Assembly: GCA_046719575.1 (NCBI GenBank)
Contig: JBDNCP010000002.1
Coordinates: 1 to 64,000 of the forward strand
From: Thermoleptolyngbya sp046719575
GTDB taxonomy: Bacteria; Cyanobacteriota; Cyanobacteriia; Elainellales; Elainellaceae
Length of the DNA: 64,000 nucleotides
Direction of reading: 5' to 3'
Shown: piece after piece, positions 51,954-59,934 of the stretch
Layout: each line of letters starts with the position of its first letter
Position numbering within the stretch: position 1 is the first letter of the stretch
The notes under the pieces: generated by a model
Seen by the model: only the letters and a program-made list of their open reading frames with translations
What the model was told of the DNA's origin: nothing
The model's database searches: none
Made by a program: the position numbers and the translations under genes

Positions 51954-53708
51954 CTAGTCCGGAAGCGCCTGGATTTCCTGCGCTTTTTCGGCAATGAACG
52001 CCACCAGCCAGTCTTTGACGCGGTGGGTGGCGCGGCAGTCGTCCTCGTTATAGCGCAGGATGGATTCGAGAAACACGCGATCGCCCGTTTGCAGCCATTG
52101 CGCGTACCAGAAAATCGACTGTGCCCCATTAGCATCGGCATCACGCCAGTTGAACCCCAGCCAGCGGGCGATCGCCTTCAGCGCATAGCTCTCGACGGGC
52201 AGCAGCGCCACCTGCGTCACCCAGTCGTGCAGGTCTACAAACCGCGTCAGTACGCTTTCGACCTGCTCTGGCGCAGCGCCAAACGCCTCTCCCAATCGGC
52301 GCACCGTCTGCACTTCGTAGGGGCAAAAATGAAAAATGGGCGCATCGGGATATCGCCCAAACAAGTCCATCAACTGGTTCCAGACGAGGCGCTCGTCTTC
52401 TGGCGTTTCGGCTAGCAGCGCATAAAACTGGTTGTGGCCCTGCGCCCGATCCACCACCAGCACGCCGTGCAGGTACACTACATTTTGCTCTGGAGCCGAT
52501 TCAATATCAAAATACAGCTCGACCTCGGCCGTGGGCAAGCTGCGGTGCTTGACCAGATCCATCAGCGACCCGTGAGACAGAGACGGATTCAGTAGCGCCT
52601 GCTGACTCAGCGTAGCCTGCGCCTGATGCACCAGCTTGTGAGCGACGCTGGGCCCAAAGCCAGGGAGCATTTCCAACTCTCGAACGGGCGTAGCCGCCAA
52701 CGCCTCTAGCGTGGTGATCTGCATCTGCTTGAGGTAAACGTAGCGGCTGGGCGTAACACCAGGAAGGAGAGAAAGATGGCGATCGCTCGTCGCCAGCCCA
52801 TAGCAAAAGCTATACCAGTGGCAGAGGTCGCAGCGGTTGTGGGCGATAAACACTTCTGGTTCGCGCTGATTGATCAGCATCTCAGCGCAGGCATAGAGAA
52901 TTTCCTCCATGCGCGGCAGCAGGTCAACCAAATCCACCGCGTAGGGGCCGCGCTGCCGCAGCATCAGCCAGCTTGTGTCGCACCATGCCCCCTGCACCGC
53001 CGCCAGCACATAGGCATGAAACGCCGCCATCACCTGATAATCGAGCTTGGGACGCTTGCCCAGGCGAATATCCGTTGGCACGTAGATCCAGTCGCCAAAG
53101 AGGGATTCTCCTGGCTGCCGCACCAGCAAATCCGGGCAACTGACTAGCATCACGCCGTCGCGGTATTCCGTCAGCAGCACGCCGCGAGAAATGCGCTCGA
53201 CACCCTGCTGCATCAGCGCCAGGGTCTTCTCCGCGCCCGCCGCCCAGTTCGAGCGGGGATAATCGGCTTCGTGAATCACGGCATCTTGCAAAATTTCGCG
53301 GCGGTGGGCCAGGCTGTCTTGCCGCAGCTTGAGCAAATAATCGCTGGGAGCATCGCAATGGTTCAGATCGCCATAGCGGTCGAGGTAGGCGCGGCGATGG
53401 CAGCGCTGAAAGCTAAACAGCAGTTCATCGGTGAGCCAGATGGTGTGCGGGCCCGGCGCGGCGCGAAATGCGGGATGTTCTCTCGGAGACGGCAACACTG
53501 CCTGACCACTGTAGGGGTCTGGCGGGCGATCGCCCCCATATTGTGTTGCATAAGCTTCAGCGGAGTATCGAAGCCCCGCATCAGACTGATCAAACTTGAG
53601 GATTTCAGGCACCGAAACCAGCGAGGCAGAGTATTCGCTCTCCGCCTCTGATCGTTCAAATCGCGGCGGATTAACGGACACACCCCTCCAGACTGAGTAG
53701 GCAGGCAT
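51954..53708 (-). CDS. TM0106-family RecB-like putative nuclease
   Basis: 584 residues. The N-terminal half resembles PD-(D/E)XK RecB-like proteins: ELLFSFQRCHRRAYLDRYGD, MLVSCPDLLVRQPGESLFGDW, RLGKRPKLDYQVMAAFHAYVL, and a Cys pair (CDLCHWYSFCYG) that may hold an iron-sulphur cluster. A helix-hairpin-helix-like MLPGFGPSVAHKLVHQA follows. The C-terminal third is an RNase H-like exonuclease domain: ELYFDIESAPEQNVVYLHG, HFCPYEVQTVRRL, YNEDDCRATHRVKDWL, with conserved Asp/Glu at each end. The family is widespread, with unknown role in DNA repair or processing. It ends about 140 bases after the tRNA-Asp gene start. Confidence 0.85.
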   Translation of the reverse strand: MPAYSVWRGVSVNPPRFERSEAESEYSASLVSVPEILKFDQSDAGLRYSAEAYATQYGGDRPPDPYSGQAVLPSPREHPAFRAAPGPHTIWLTDELLFSFQRCHRRAYLDRYGDLNHCDAPSDYLLKLRQDSLAHRREILQDAVIHEADYPRSNWAAGAEKTLALMQQGVERISRGVLLTEYRDGVMLVSCPDLLVRQPGESLFGDWIYVPTDIRLGKRPKLDYQVMAAFHAYVLAAVQGAWCDTSWLMLRQRGPYAVDLVDLLPRMEEILYACAEMLINQREPEVFIAHNRCDLCHWYSFCYGLATSDRHLSLLPGVTPSRYVYLKQMQITTLEALAATPVRELEMLPGFGPSVAHKLVHQAQATLSQQALLNPSLSHGSLMDLVKHRSLPTAEVELYFDIESAPEQNVVYLHGVLVVDRAQGHNQFYALLAETPEDERLVWNQLMDLFGRYPDAPIFHFCPYEVQTVRRLGEAFGAAPEQVESVLTRFVDLHDWVTQVALLPVESYALKAIARWLGFNWRDADANGAQSIFWYAQWLQTGDRVFLESILRYNEDDCRATHRVKDWLVAFIAEKAQEIQALPD

Positions 53709-53974
53709 CGGGTCGCTGCCTCAGTCTTGTGGAAACCTGGAGGTGGGTCGGTCGGCTCGGTAGCATCATGCAGGCAAGCGTTTTCCTACTCCTTCATGAC
53801 TCTACCTTGATCTGGAAAAATCTGCACGGGATTTGTGCAATTGGCAGCAGTTTGTCTTGCGGCGCTTGTCTTGCAGCGCCAAAGCAAAAGATGGGAACAT
53901 CGGCAAAGGCATTGCAGAATCCCAACGCCCCACGCCGCTTTCAAATTCAAAATTCTCTAGCTGCTACGCTCGCC

Positions 53975-54967
53975 TCACCACTCGTCAGCGCGATAGAACC
54001 GATCCGCTAGATCGCCCACCTGTTCTCGAATAAACGCAATTTCCTCCGCCGAAAGCTTGTCCTTCCAGGTGTAGGCGTTGGCTTTGCCGTTGCGCTTCAG
54101 GGCAAGCAGCAACGGCTCTACCAAGGGATTTTTTTTGTCGGGATTTTTTTTGTCGGGATTTTTGTCGTCGCTGTAGTACGTGATTTCTCGCTGCACGTCG
54201 TCGCCGAAGTCCAGCCCCAATTGGTCAAAGATTTGCCGAAAGCCCTCCAGCGGCTCCAGCGACAGGTCTTCATGCCGCACAAACTGCCAGTGAGGAAACT
54301 GATCCTGGTAGGTGGCGATGCGATAGTGAATCAGCTTCCACAGCAGCGCCGCGTGTTCCAAAATCGAGCGCCCATGTCCACCACCCGGCACCTCGTCTCC
54401 GGCGATGAATTCCTCAATTTCTGCTGCGAAAGGATGCAAATGATCGCGCATCAGCAGCGGCTGGTCGAGAAAATGGCGGAAGTTGTGGAACCAGCCCGCT
54501 TTTTTCAAGCTGTAGGCAAAGGCAGCAGGGTGACGAATCATCACCACCACATCCATGTCGAACCGGGTCGCCAGCCAGTCGGCAGAAAAGAGGGCGATCG
54601 GGTCTTTGAGCAAGGGACGGCAGCCCGCTGCCCGACTTTTGACAAAAAAAGCGCGATCCTCTAAGACTTTGCGGCGATATTCGGCATCGTTCACCAGCTT
54701 CCAACTGGGGATTAGGTTGTATTGCAGCCGCACCGTTTTCTCAAAAAAGCGGCGATATTGGGCTTCGTTGTCGGCGCAGATGTATTGAAACCAGTAGTCC
54801 CACTGTGCGCCGCAAAAGCCCAGATTGTGATCCAGATGAAACGGCTCGTGAATATAGGCGACCTGGGGCGAAGCGCCAATCATCAGCCCCACCCAGGTTG
54901 AGCCAGAACGGTGGGAACCCGTTACCAGAATCGGTTTTGGAATGGGTTTTGGAAAGGCTCTGCCCAT
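53975..54967 (-). CDS. Sulfotransferase family protein
   Basis: 330 residues from the ATG at 54967; GTG 54985 is possible. PAPS-binding loop ILVTGSHRSGSTWVGLMIGA near the N-terminus; 3'-phosphate binding region DVVVMIRHPAAFAYSLKKAG; RHEDLSLEPLEGFRQIFDQL; and the GKANAYTWKDKLSAEE stretch at the C-terminal end. Such enzymes move sulfate from PAPS onto sugars, lipids or small molecules. A Lys/Asn/Pro/Asp repeat (DDKNPDKKNPDKKNP) arises from a 15-bp tandem repeat with runs of eight A. The gene is separated from the DUF3177 gene by 21 bases, suggesting one transcript. Confidence 0.85.
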   Translation of the reverse strand: MGRAFPKPIPKPILVTGSHRSGSTWVGLMIGASPQVAYIHEPFHLDHNLGFCGAQWDYWFQYICADNEAQYRRFFEKTVRLQYNLIPSWKLVNDAEYRRKVLEDRAFFVKSRAAGCRPLLKDPIALFSADWLATRFDMDVVVMIRHPAAFAYSLKKAGWFHNFRHFLDQPLLMRDHLHPFAAEIEEFIAGDEVPGGGHGRSILEHAALLWKLIHYRIATYQDQFPHWQFVRHEDLSLEPLEGFRQIFDQLGLDFGDDVQREITYYSDDKNPDKKNPDKKNPLVEPLLLALKRNGKANAYTWKDKLSAEEIAFIREQVGDLADRFYRADEW

Positions 54968-54988
54968 AGCGCTACGAACTGGCACGGG

Positions 54989-55582
54989 CTATTGCTCGAT
55001 GGCGGAACGTCCCTGCCGCCCCAGCCGCACGATGACAAAGTGCCCAAAGTAAATCAGGTAAATAATCAGCCCCACAATGCCCAAAAAGCCCAGGAAGGGC
55101 GGGCGATAGTTGGCATGGAGAACGTCTTTGTAAATCAATGGAGCTTCGCGCCACACCTGACAAAAGGGCGTTTGGTAGCGGGTGTCGGAAAAGGCGCACT
55201 GCAAAAAAGGAAGCGTGGCGATCGCCCCTAGCGTGCTGTAGATCGTCAGCGCCCAGCGCCAGGTGGTGAACAAAAACTTCAGCGGGCTAGAGCGCTGGTC
55301 GTCGATTTCTTCGTTCAAGTCCACCCAAAACCACAGCCCGATGGGAATCAAAATCCGCGCTAAAAACGATGCCAAAAACCCGATCTTCAAGTCGCCAATG
55401 AGCAGATAAACCGTAACTGCCAGCAGGCTAGAGACGCGCCAATAAATAATCAGCAGCCGCTGGATGGCTTCTGCCTGCTTCACCGTCGCCCAGATTAGCA
55501 AGATCAGCGGCAACACGACGGCAAACAGCACCGCCAAGCGATAGTCCATCCAAACTAGAGAACGTAGAAGATCGGGAGACAT
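54989..55582 (-). CDS. DUF3177 family membrane protein
   Basis: 197 residues from the ATG at 55582. Five or so membrane segments (DYRLAVLFAVVLPLILLIWA; LLIIYWRVSSLLAVTVYLLI; IGFLASFLARILIPIGLWFW; IYSTLGAIATLPFLQ; GIVGLIIYLIYFGHFVIV). The SPLKFLFTTWRWA and PFCQVWREAPLIYKDVLHANYRPPF stretches are conserved in this cyanobacterial family of unknown function. It lies directly upstream of the sulfotransferase gene. Confidence 0.8.
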   Translation of the reverse strand: MSPDLLRSLVWMDYRLAVLFAVVLPLILLIWATVKQAEAIQRLLIIYWRVSSLLAVTVYLLIGDLKIGFLASFLARILIPIGLWFWVDLNEEIDDQRSSPLKFLFTTWRWALTIYSTLGAIATLPFLQCAFSDTRYQTPFCQVWREAPLIYKDVLHANYRPPFLGFLGIVGLIIYLIYFGHFVIVRLGRQGRSAIEQ

Positions 55583-55816
55583 GAATCCACAAGATGAAAG
55601 TAACAAAGGCGCAGACTTGTGAATCCCCAGTTTCAAAACGGAGAATCACAGAGCCTTATCCAGTGTAAGACCTTACCGGAACTCGGCCCACAGATTTCTG
55701 CTACAGCTTTCACGCTGCACAAAAAATTCGGCTTTCACGCTGTGAAACTGTAGCAAACTGTAGCGCTGCCGATCCAGAGTGCCGCTATAACAGCAGCCTA
55801 ATTTTGCCAAGAAAAA

Positions 55817-55848
55817 TGCCTGACCTTATAAGCCCCCAAGGTCAGGCA
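55817..55848 (-). terminator. Rho-independent terminator, leftward
   Basis: TGCCTGACCTT (55817-55827) and AAGGTCAGGCA (55838-55848) form a perfect 11-bp stem. Read leftwards it is followed by TTTTTC. Confidence 0.7.
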
Positions 55849-55990
55849 GTTTACCTGTAAGGACGCCTTCTGAGCAGGAACCCTAACGATTCAATTGCCC
55901 CCTAATCGCTAGCGTTCCGAATGCGTTCTCCAGAGTTACCCACATTCTGCAATTTCTTGAATTCAATTCCCCTGAGATTTTTACTGAACT
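55817..55990 (-). ncRNA. Candidate small RNA ending at the 55817 terminator
   Basis: A leftward transcript ending at the hairpin 55848-55817 would contain a stable stem-loop at 55918-55877 (13 base pairs, two mismatches: GGAAC, CTA and CGATT blocks). No protein gene lies upstream on this strand. The 5' end is a guess. I did not recognise a named RNA family such as 6S, SRP or Yfr. Confidence 0.35.
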
Positions 55991-56291
55991 CTGGCGGGTC
56001 GTTTTGCAAAAAGGTCGCAGCGGATACGGGAATTTCCATTGACAAATTTATGACTTGTCGAGTAGCTGATTAGCTGTTTTCGGATTGTGCAGGCAGAAAT
56101 GGGCTGCACGCGCTCAGGAGTCTGAAAATCTGAGCCGACCTGACCTTGTTCAGCAACTATTCTAGGCTGACAAATGCTAGGCTCGAAAAAATGCTGCTTG
56201 TCAGGGCATTTCTTGCCAGGGCATTTGATGGTCTGCATCAAGGCTTACGCTGCACTAGAGACTGACTGAGGGCGATCGCCACTGTTCAACC

Positions 56292-57125
56292 ATGCTCACT
56301 CCCATCACCGAAGACGTTTTTAAGCAACTGATTCCTGCGGTCGCCACAGCACAGCAGTATCGCTACTATTGGGGCAAGTTTCAGGATGTGCTGAGTCGTG
56401 TGTTGATTTCGGTCGTGGGGGCGCTTTTGGGATTGGTGCTGCGGGCAATTTTGCCGCCCAATTTCTGGTTTGAAATTTTAGAATTCAGCGTGGCGATCAT
56501 CGCAGGGTTGTACTGGCTATGGGGGCCGGCTTATCAGGCTGGTCGCCGCAATGCCGAATATCGCCGCTATCCCTATAGTGGCTTCTGGCAGGGCGAAGTG
56601 TCTGATGTCTACATTACGGAAGATCTGATCGGCACAGAGGAGCGGGTCAACAAGCAGGGCGAACTGATGATTGTGGAGAACCGGGAACGACGACTAAACC
56701 TGGAGTTAGCCGATGAGGTGGGCTACCTAGGCAAGGTCAAGGTGCCGCTGATGCGCGACCATCGGGTCATTCGTCCGGGCGATCGCGCTCAACTCGTGGT
56801 CATTTCAAACCGCCCCGACCTCGACCCAATTTTGGAGCTATCCGACGTGTACATGGCGGACTATGGGCTGTGGGTCAGCGACTATCCCTACTTGAACCGG
56901 GAGGTGTTTGCAGAAGTCAGCAAGCAGTTGGGCCGCCGCACCAGCGAACCCGGCCCAAAGCGCCGCCGCGATCGCACCAGCGAGCCTGCTTACGACCCTG
57001 GTTTCTACGAAGCACCGCCGCGCCGCCCTGAGCGCCCTATCCGTCCCCGCCAAGCTGACAATCTGCGCCCGGAGCCGCCCCGCAGCCGCCCACCCAAACG
57101 CCGCACGCCCCGTCGCGAGTTTTGA
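56292..57125 (+). CDS. Cyanobacterial membrane protein of unknown function
   Basis: 277 residues. Two hydrophobic segments (VLISVVGALLGLVLRAIL and WFEILEFSVAIIAGLYWLWGP, about 36-85) are followed by a soluble domain (SGFWQGEVSDVYITEDLIGT; VPLMRDHRVIRPGDRAQLVV; LSDVYMADYGLWVSDYPYLN). A disordered C-terminus rich in Pro and Arg follows. I associate this pattern with cyanobacterial proteins sometimes labelled phosphate ABC transporter permease, but it lacks permease features and I do not adopt that name. It converges on the PSRP-3 gene, with a shared hairpin between them. Confidence 0.7.
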   Translation: MLTPITEDVFKQLIPAVATAQQYRYYWGKFQDVLSRVLISVVGALLGLVLRAILPPNFWFEILEFSVAIIAGLYWLWGPAYQAGRRNAEYRRYPYSGFWQGEVSDVYITEDLIGTEERVNKQGELMIVENRERRLNLELADEVGYLGKVKVPLMRDHRVIRPGDRAQLVVISNRPDLDPILELSDVYMADYGLWVSDYPYLNREVFAEVSKQLGRRTSEPGPKRRRDRTSEPAYDPGFYEAPPRRPERPIRPRQADNLRPEPPRSRPPKRRTPRREF

Positions 57126-57159
57126 TATTCGGTCTGAGCCATATTCTGAGCCATAAAAC

Positions 57160-57197
57160 AAGGAGACTGCCTGGCTCTGGGCCAGGCAGCCCTCCTT
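57160..57197. terminator. Bidirectional hairpin terminator
   Basis: CTGCCTGG (57167-57174) pairs with CCAGGCAG (57182-57189), with outer AAGGAG/CTCCTT arms (57160-57165 and 57192-57197). Leftward it runs into TTGTTTTA, so it best serves the PSRP-3 gene. Confidence 0.7.
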
Positions 57198-57223
57198 CAG
57201 GGTTATGCAACCACAGCAGATGC

Positions 57224-57523
57224 TCAGGCGCTGCCTGTAAAGGCAACCTCTGGAAACTTGCTTTGCGCTTCGGCCATGGACTTTTTCTTGCCCTCTTCTT
57301 GCCAGTAGTTAATGACTTCCGTGGCTTTGTTGAGCAGTTCCACCCGGTCGGCTTCGGCAATCCAGTGCTTCGCCTCTAGCTCAGTCTTAAGCTGCTCCCA
57401 CGCATCGTTGCGCGGCCAGAAGAAATAGGACGTAAGCGGACTGGTTCCCTTTCCGACGACTTGATCCACCGCCAGAGCCACGTTGTTATCTAGCCAGAGA
57501 ACCTTGAGAATAAACTTCGACAA
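57224..57523 (-). CDS. ycf65: 30S ribosomal protein PSRP-3 (Ycf65)
   Basis: 99 residues. Matches the plastid/cyanobacterial PSRP-3 family throughout: LSKFILKVLWLDNNVALAVD, QVVGKGTSPLTSYFFWPRND, WEQLKTELEAKHWIAEADRV, ELLNKATEVINYWQEE. It is a small-subunit ribosomal protein found only in cyanobacteria and plastids. No ATG is available. The best start is TTG at 57523, preceded by GGAGGT with a 4-base gap; the alternative GTG at 57529 overlaps that site. A further TTG at 57556 would add unrelated residues. Own terminator downstream. Confidence 0.93.
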   Translation of the reverse strand: MSKFILKVLWLDNNVALAVDQVVGKGTSPLTSYFFWPRNDAWEQLKTELEAKHWIAEADRVELLNKATEVINYWQEEGKKKSMAEAQSKFPEVAFTGSA

Positions 57524-57666
57524 TCGCACCTCCAGGACAGTCCGGGCTGCCTTCAAAAACTCTACAATCCTCTATAGTAAGTTACGAACTAGCATAGTTG
57601 CCAGTGTTTTTTCAGTCTGTCCGAGTCAATTTTATTCTACGCAGACTATTTTCTAAGATTCTTCTT

Positions 57667-58464
57667 ATGCAGCAGGCGATCGCCATTCTGGTGTTTGATA
57701 TTGACGGCGTAATCCGCGACGTGGGCAATTCCTATCGCCGTGCCCTAGCGGACACCGTCGAAGCCTTTACCGACGGTCGCTTTCGTCCCTCCCAGGCAGA
57801 CATTGACCAGCTCAAAGCCGAAGGGCTTTGGAACAACGACTGGGAAGCGTCCCAAGAACTGATTTATCGCTACTACGAACAGCAGGGAACGGGGCGATCG
57901 CAGCTTGGGCTGTCCTATGAAAAGGTTGTGGATTTCTTTCAGCGGCGCTATCGCGGGGCGATTCTAGACGATCCTGATCAGTGGGATGGCTACATCACGC
58001 AGGAGCCGCTGCTGGTCGATGCCGCCCATTTGCTTGATCTGCAAGCCAGCGCCCTTCCCTGGGGGTTCTTTAGCGGAGCAACGCGGGGATCGGCGACCTA
58101 CGTGTTGCAGCGCCGCTTGGGACTGCCCGACCCGATTCTGATTGCGATGGAAGATGCCCCCGGAAAGCCTAACCCGACGGGGTTGTTGCAAACCGTGGCG
58201 CAGATTGAAGCTCGGTTTAAGTTGTCTGGTCCGCTTCCAGTGGTGTATGTAGGCGACACCGTGGCGGATATGCAGACGGTGACAGCGGCAAAAGACGTGG
58301 CGGGCGATCGCCCCTGGATTGGCATTGGCGTGCTGCCGCCCCACGCCCAATCCCCTGCTGACTACGCCGCCGCCTACACCGATCAGCTCCACACCGCAGG
58401 CGCAGTCCGCGTGATAACCACGGTTCGAGAGCTAACGCCGTCCTACCTTGCCGAATTGCTCTAG
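57667..58464 (+). CDS. HAD-superfamily hydrolase, TIGR01548 type
   Basis: 265 residues from the ATG at 57667; upstream in-frame codons from 57598 do not match. HAD motif I is VFDIDGVIRDVGNSYRRAL, with nucleophile Asp near 11. A helical cap includes DIDQLKAEGLWNNDWEASQE. Motif II is WGFFSGATRG, motif III lysine in MEDAPGKPNPTG, and motif IV YVGDTVADMQT. TIGR01548 members are typical of cyanobacteria and a few other groups; one related HAD family acts on phosphosugars or histidine-pathway intermediates. Substrate unknown. It converges with the 428-residue gene with only two bases between stops. Confidence 0.88.
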   Translation: MQQAIAILVFDIDGVIRDVGNSYRRALADTVEAFTDGRFRPSQADIDQLKAEGLWNNDWEASQELIYRYYEQQGTGRSQLGLSYEKVVDFFQRRYRGAILDDPDQWDGYITQEPLLVDAAHLLDLQASALPWGFFSGATRGSATYVLQRRLGLPDPILIAMEDAPGKPNPTGLLQTVAQIEARFKLSGPLPVVYVGDTVADMQTVTAAKDVAGDRPWIGIGVLPPHAQSPADYAAAYTDQLHTAGAVRVITTVRELTPSYLAELL

Positions 58465-58466
58465 AC

Positions 58467-59753
58467 TCACGGGCATCTGGGATAGAGGGACTGGGTGGGT
58501 GTGCGGCGGGGACTCAGCACCAGCACCGAATCCATGAACTGTTTCAACTCTGCCTGCCGGGTCGATGAACTCACGCCTGCTTGCAGATGTCGCAGCACCA
58601 GTTGGATAAAGCGGCGACTGGCGGCGATCGCTGCACGGGTCGGCGTGCTGCTCAGGTTAATATAATCGCGTGGATCGCCGAAGAAAATCCGGCCATTGGG
58701 CTGACGCATGGGCATAACCCGATGCTCCTGCGGATAAGATAACCCCCCCAGTCCAAAATAGCGGATAAACCGGATGGCTCCCGCGCCGCCGTTCTCGCGC
58801 TCTGTATGGGCCGGAGAATAGGAATCCTGAATCAGGTGCAGCGCCTCGCCCAGCCATTCAAAGGCAGCCTCGCGGGTGGGAGCAGTCATGATCCGCTGAT
58901 AGATGGCGACAAGCTGCTGCCGTGCTTCGGCGAGGGACTCTTCTAGTGGTTGGCACTTGTGGCGGCGCAGCATGTGGCGGCGCTGTTGCGATGGCTTGAA
59001 GTGGTTTGTGATTTTCTCCAGATCCACTCGGCGCACGCCCCGATTCATAGCCCCCAGCTCAGCAGGAGTAATGGGCAGCCCCTTGGCAGCCTCCCGATTC
59101 AGAGTTTCATGTCCCGGCGGAATGCGGCGCTTAATGTCTTCTACCACAAACGGATCGGCTTCGCGCTCGGCGGCCATTTCTTGCAGCGTTTCTAGATACT
59201 GCTGCTGAATTCGACGATCAAATGAGCGTGGCGCAGCCGATTCAAATTTGGATTCACGCTCGAATTCAAACTCAGATTCAAACTCAGATTCAAATCCCTG
59301 TTCAAATTCCCATTCAAATTCCAATGCCAGTTCCCATTCTGCTTCGCGCTGTTTCGGTGGAGACACTTGCACAACCGGAGGCAGCTTGTCTCCCGGATTC
59401 AGCGTCGTCACCAGCACAATCCGGTTGCCGTTCTCGCCGCCGGGCCGATAGAAAATCGGCACCCCCCGCACCACCGTCACGCGGGTATTGTAGCCAGGAC
59501 GGGTTTGACGATAGTGTTTGGCGGCGCGAAACTCGCGGACGAAGGTGCGCGGATCGAACCGCATACCACCAGAGGCAACCCGTTGCAAAAAGCGCTGGGT
59601 GAAATGGATCGTGGGCAAAAAGCCCTGGCGCTTGAGATAGGCGGCAAACCGCTGAGCGATGCTGCGTCCGGCTTGCCCCCGGCGGCCAAATTCATCTTCA
59701 AACTCCGGAGCGGCGGAGCCGTTCTGGAGCGCTTTAGTTGAAAACGAGTTCAT
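58467..59753 (-). CDS. Unrecognised 428-residue protein with Glu/Phe repeat and zinc-phospholipase-like motif
   Basis: N-terminal part (about 1-140): EFEDEFGRRGQAGRSIAQRF, GGMRFDPRTFVREFRAAKHY, TVVRGVPIFYRPGGENGNRI. A low-complexity stretch follows (about 150-190), made of alternating acidic residues with Phe/Trp/Leu (ELALEFEWEFEQGFESEFES). The C-terminal part (about 260-400) includes QQRRHMLRRHKCQP and EWLGEALHLIQDSYSPAHTE, where His/Gln-Asp/His spacing resembles zinc-dependent phospholipase C or S1/P1 nuclease folds. A toxin or effector role is a guess. No signal peptide. It is the last of four leftward genes, and no ribosome site precedes the ATG. Confidence 0.6.
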   Translation of the reverse strand: MNSFSTKALQNGSAAPEFEDEFGRRGQAGRSIAQRFAAYLKRQGFLPTIHFTQRFLQRVASGGMRFDPRTFVREFRAAKHYRQTRPGYNTRVTVVRGVPIFYRPGGENGNRIVLVTTLNPGDKLPPVVQVSPPKQREAEWELALEFEWEFEQGFESEFESEFEFERESKFESAAPRSFDRRIQQQYLETLQEMAAEREADPFVVEDIKRRIPPGHETLNREAAKGLPITPAELGAMNRGVRRVDLEKITNHFKPSQQRRHMLRRHKCQPLEESLAEARQQLVAIYQRIMTAPTREAAFEWLGEALHLIQDSYSPAHTERENGGAGAIRFIRYFGLGGLSYPQEHRVMPMRQPNGRIFFGDPRDYINLSSTPTRAAIAASRRFIQLVLRHLQAGVSSSTRQAELKQFMDSVLVLSPRRTPTQSLYPRCP

Positions 59754-59824
59754 AGTTATCGAGGGGGAATGGGGTTGATTTTGAATTTTAGGCTGGCGAT
59801 TTTGGCTGGGTATTTTGGATCGGC

Positions 59825-59886
59825 GATTTTGGATTGCGATCGCTCAGTCTGTTTCAATCCACAATCCAAAATCTAGAATCCAAAAT
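59825..59886. repeat. Inverted and tandem heptamer repeats (GATTTTGGATTG)
   Basis: A perfect 12-bp inverted pair, GATTTTGGATTG (59825-59836) and CAATCCAAAATC (59862-59873), surrounds a HIP1 site and is followed by further AATCCAAAATC copies. It lies between the two leftward genes of unknown function and could act as a stem-loop terminator or attenuator. Confidence 0.75.
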
Positions 59887-59934
59887 CGAATCTCCAGCCC
59901 GATCGAAGCGGCGCATGACAAGGGCGATCGCCCT

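Larger units (their letters stand above)
55583..56291. other. Intergenic region with structured elements, no protein gene
   Basis: About 700 bases. It holds repeated GCTTTCACGCTG and ACTGTAGC motifs (55700-55770), the terminator hairpin at 55817-55848 and the imperfect 42-base palindrome at 55877-55918. No coding region is supportable. The hairpin ending in T's on the minus strand has no protein gene upstream of it. Confidence 0.55.

Noticed and set aside
55981..56241. 86-codon minus-strand frame
   Set aside because: Composition unlike a protein from this genome, no ribosome site and no recognisable motif; the region is better explained as intergenic.
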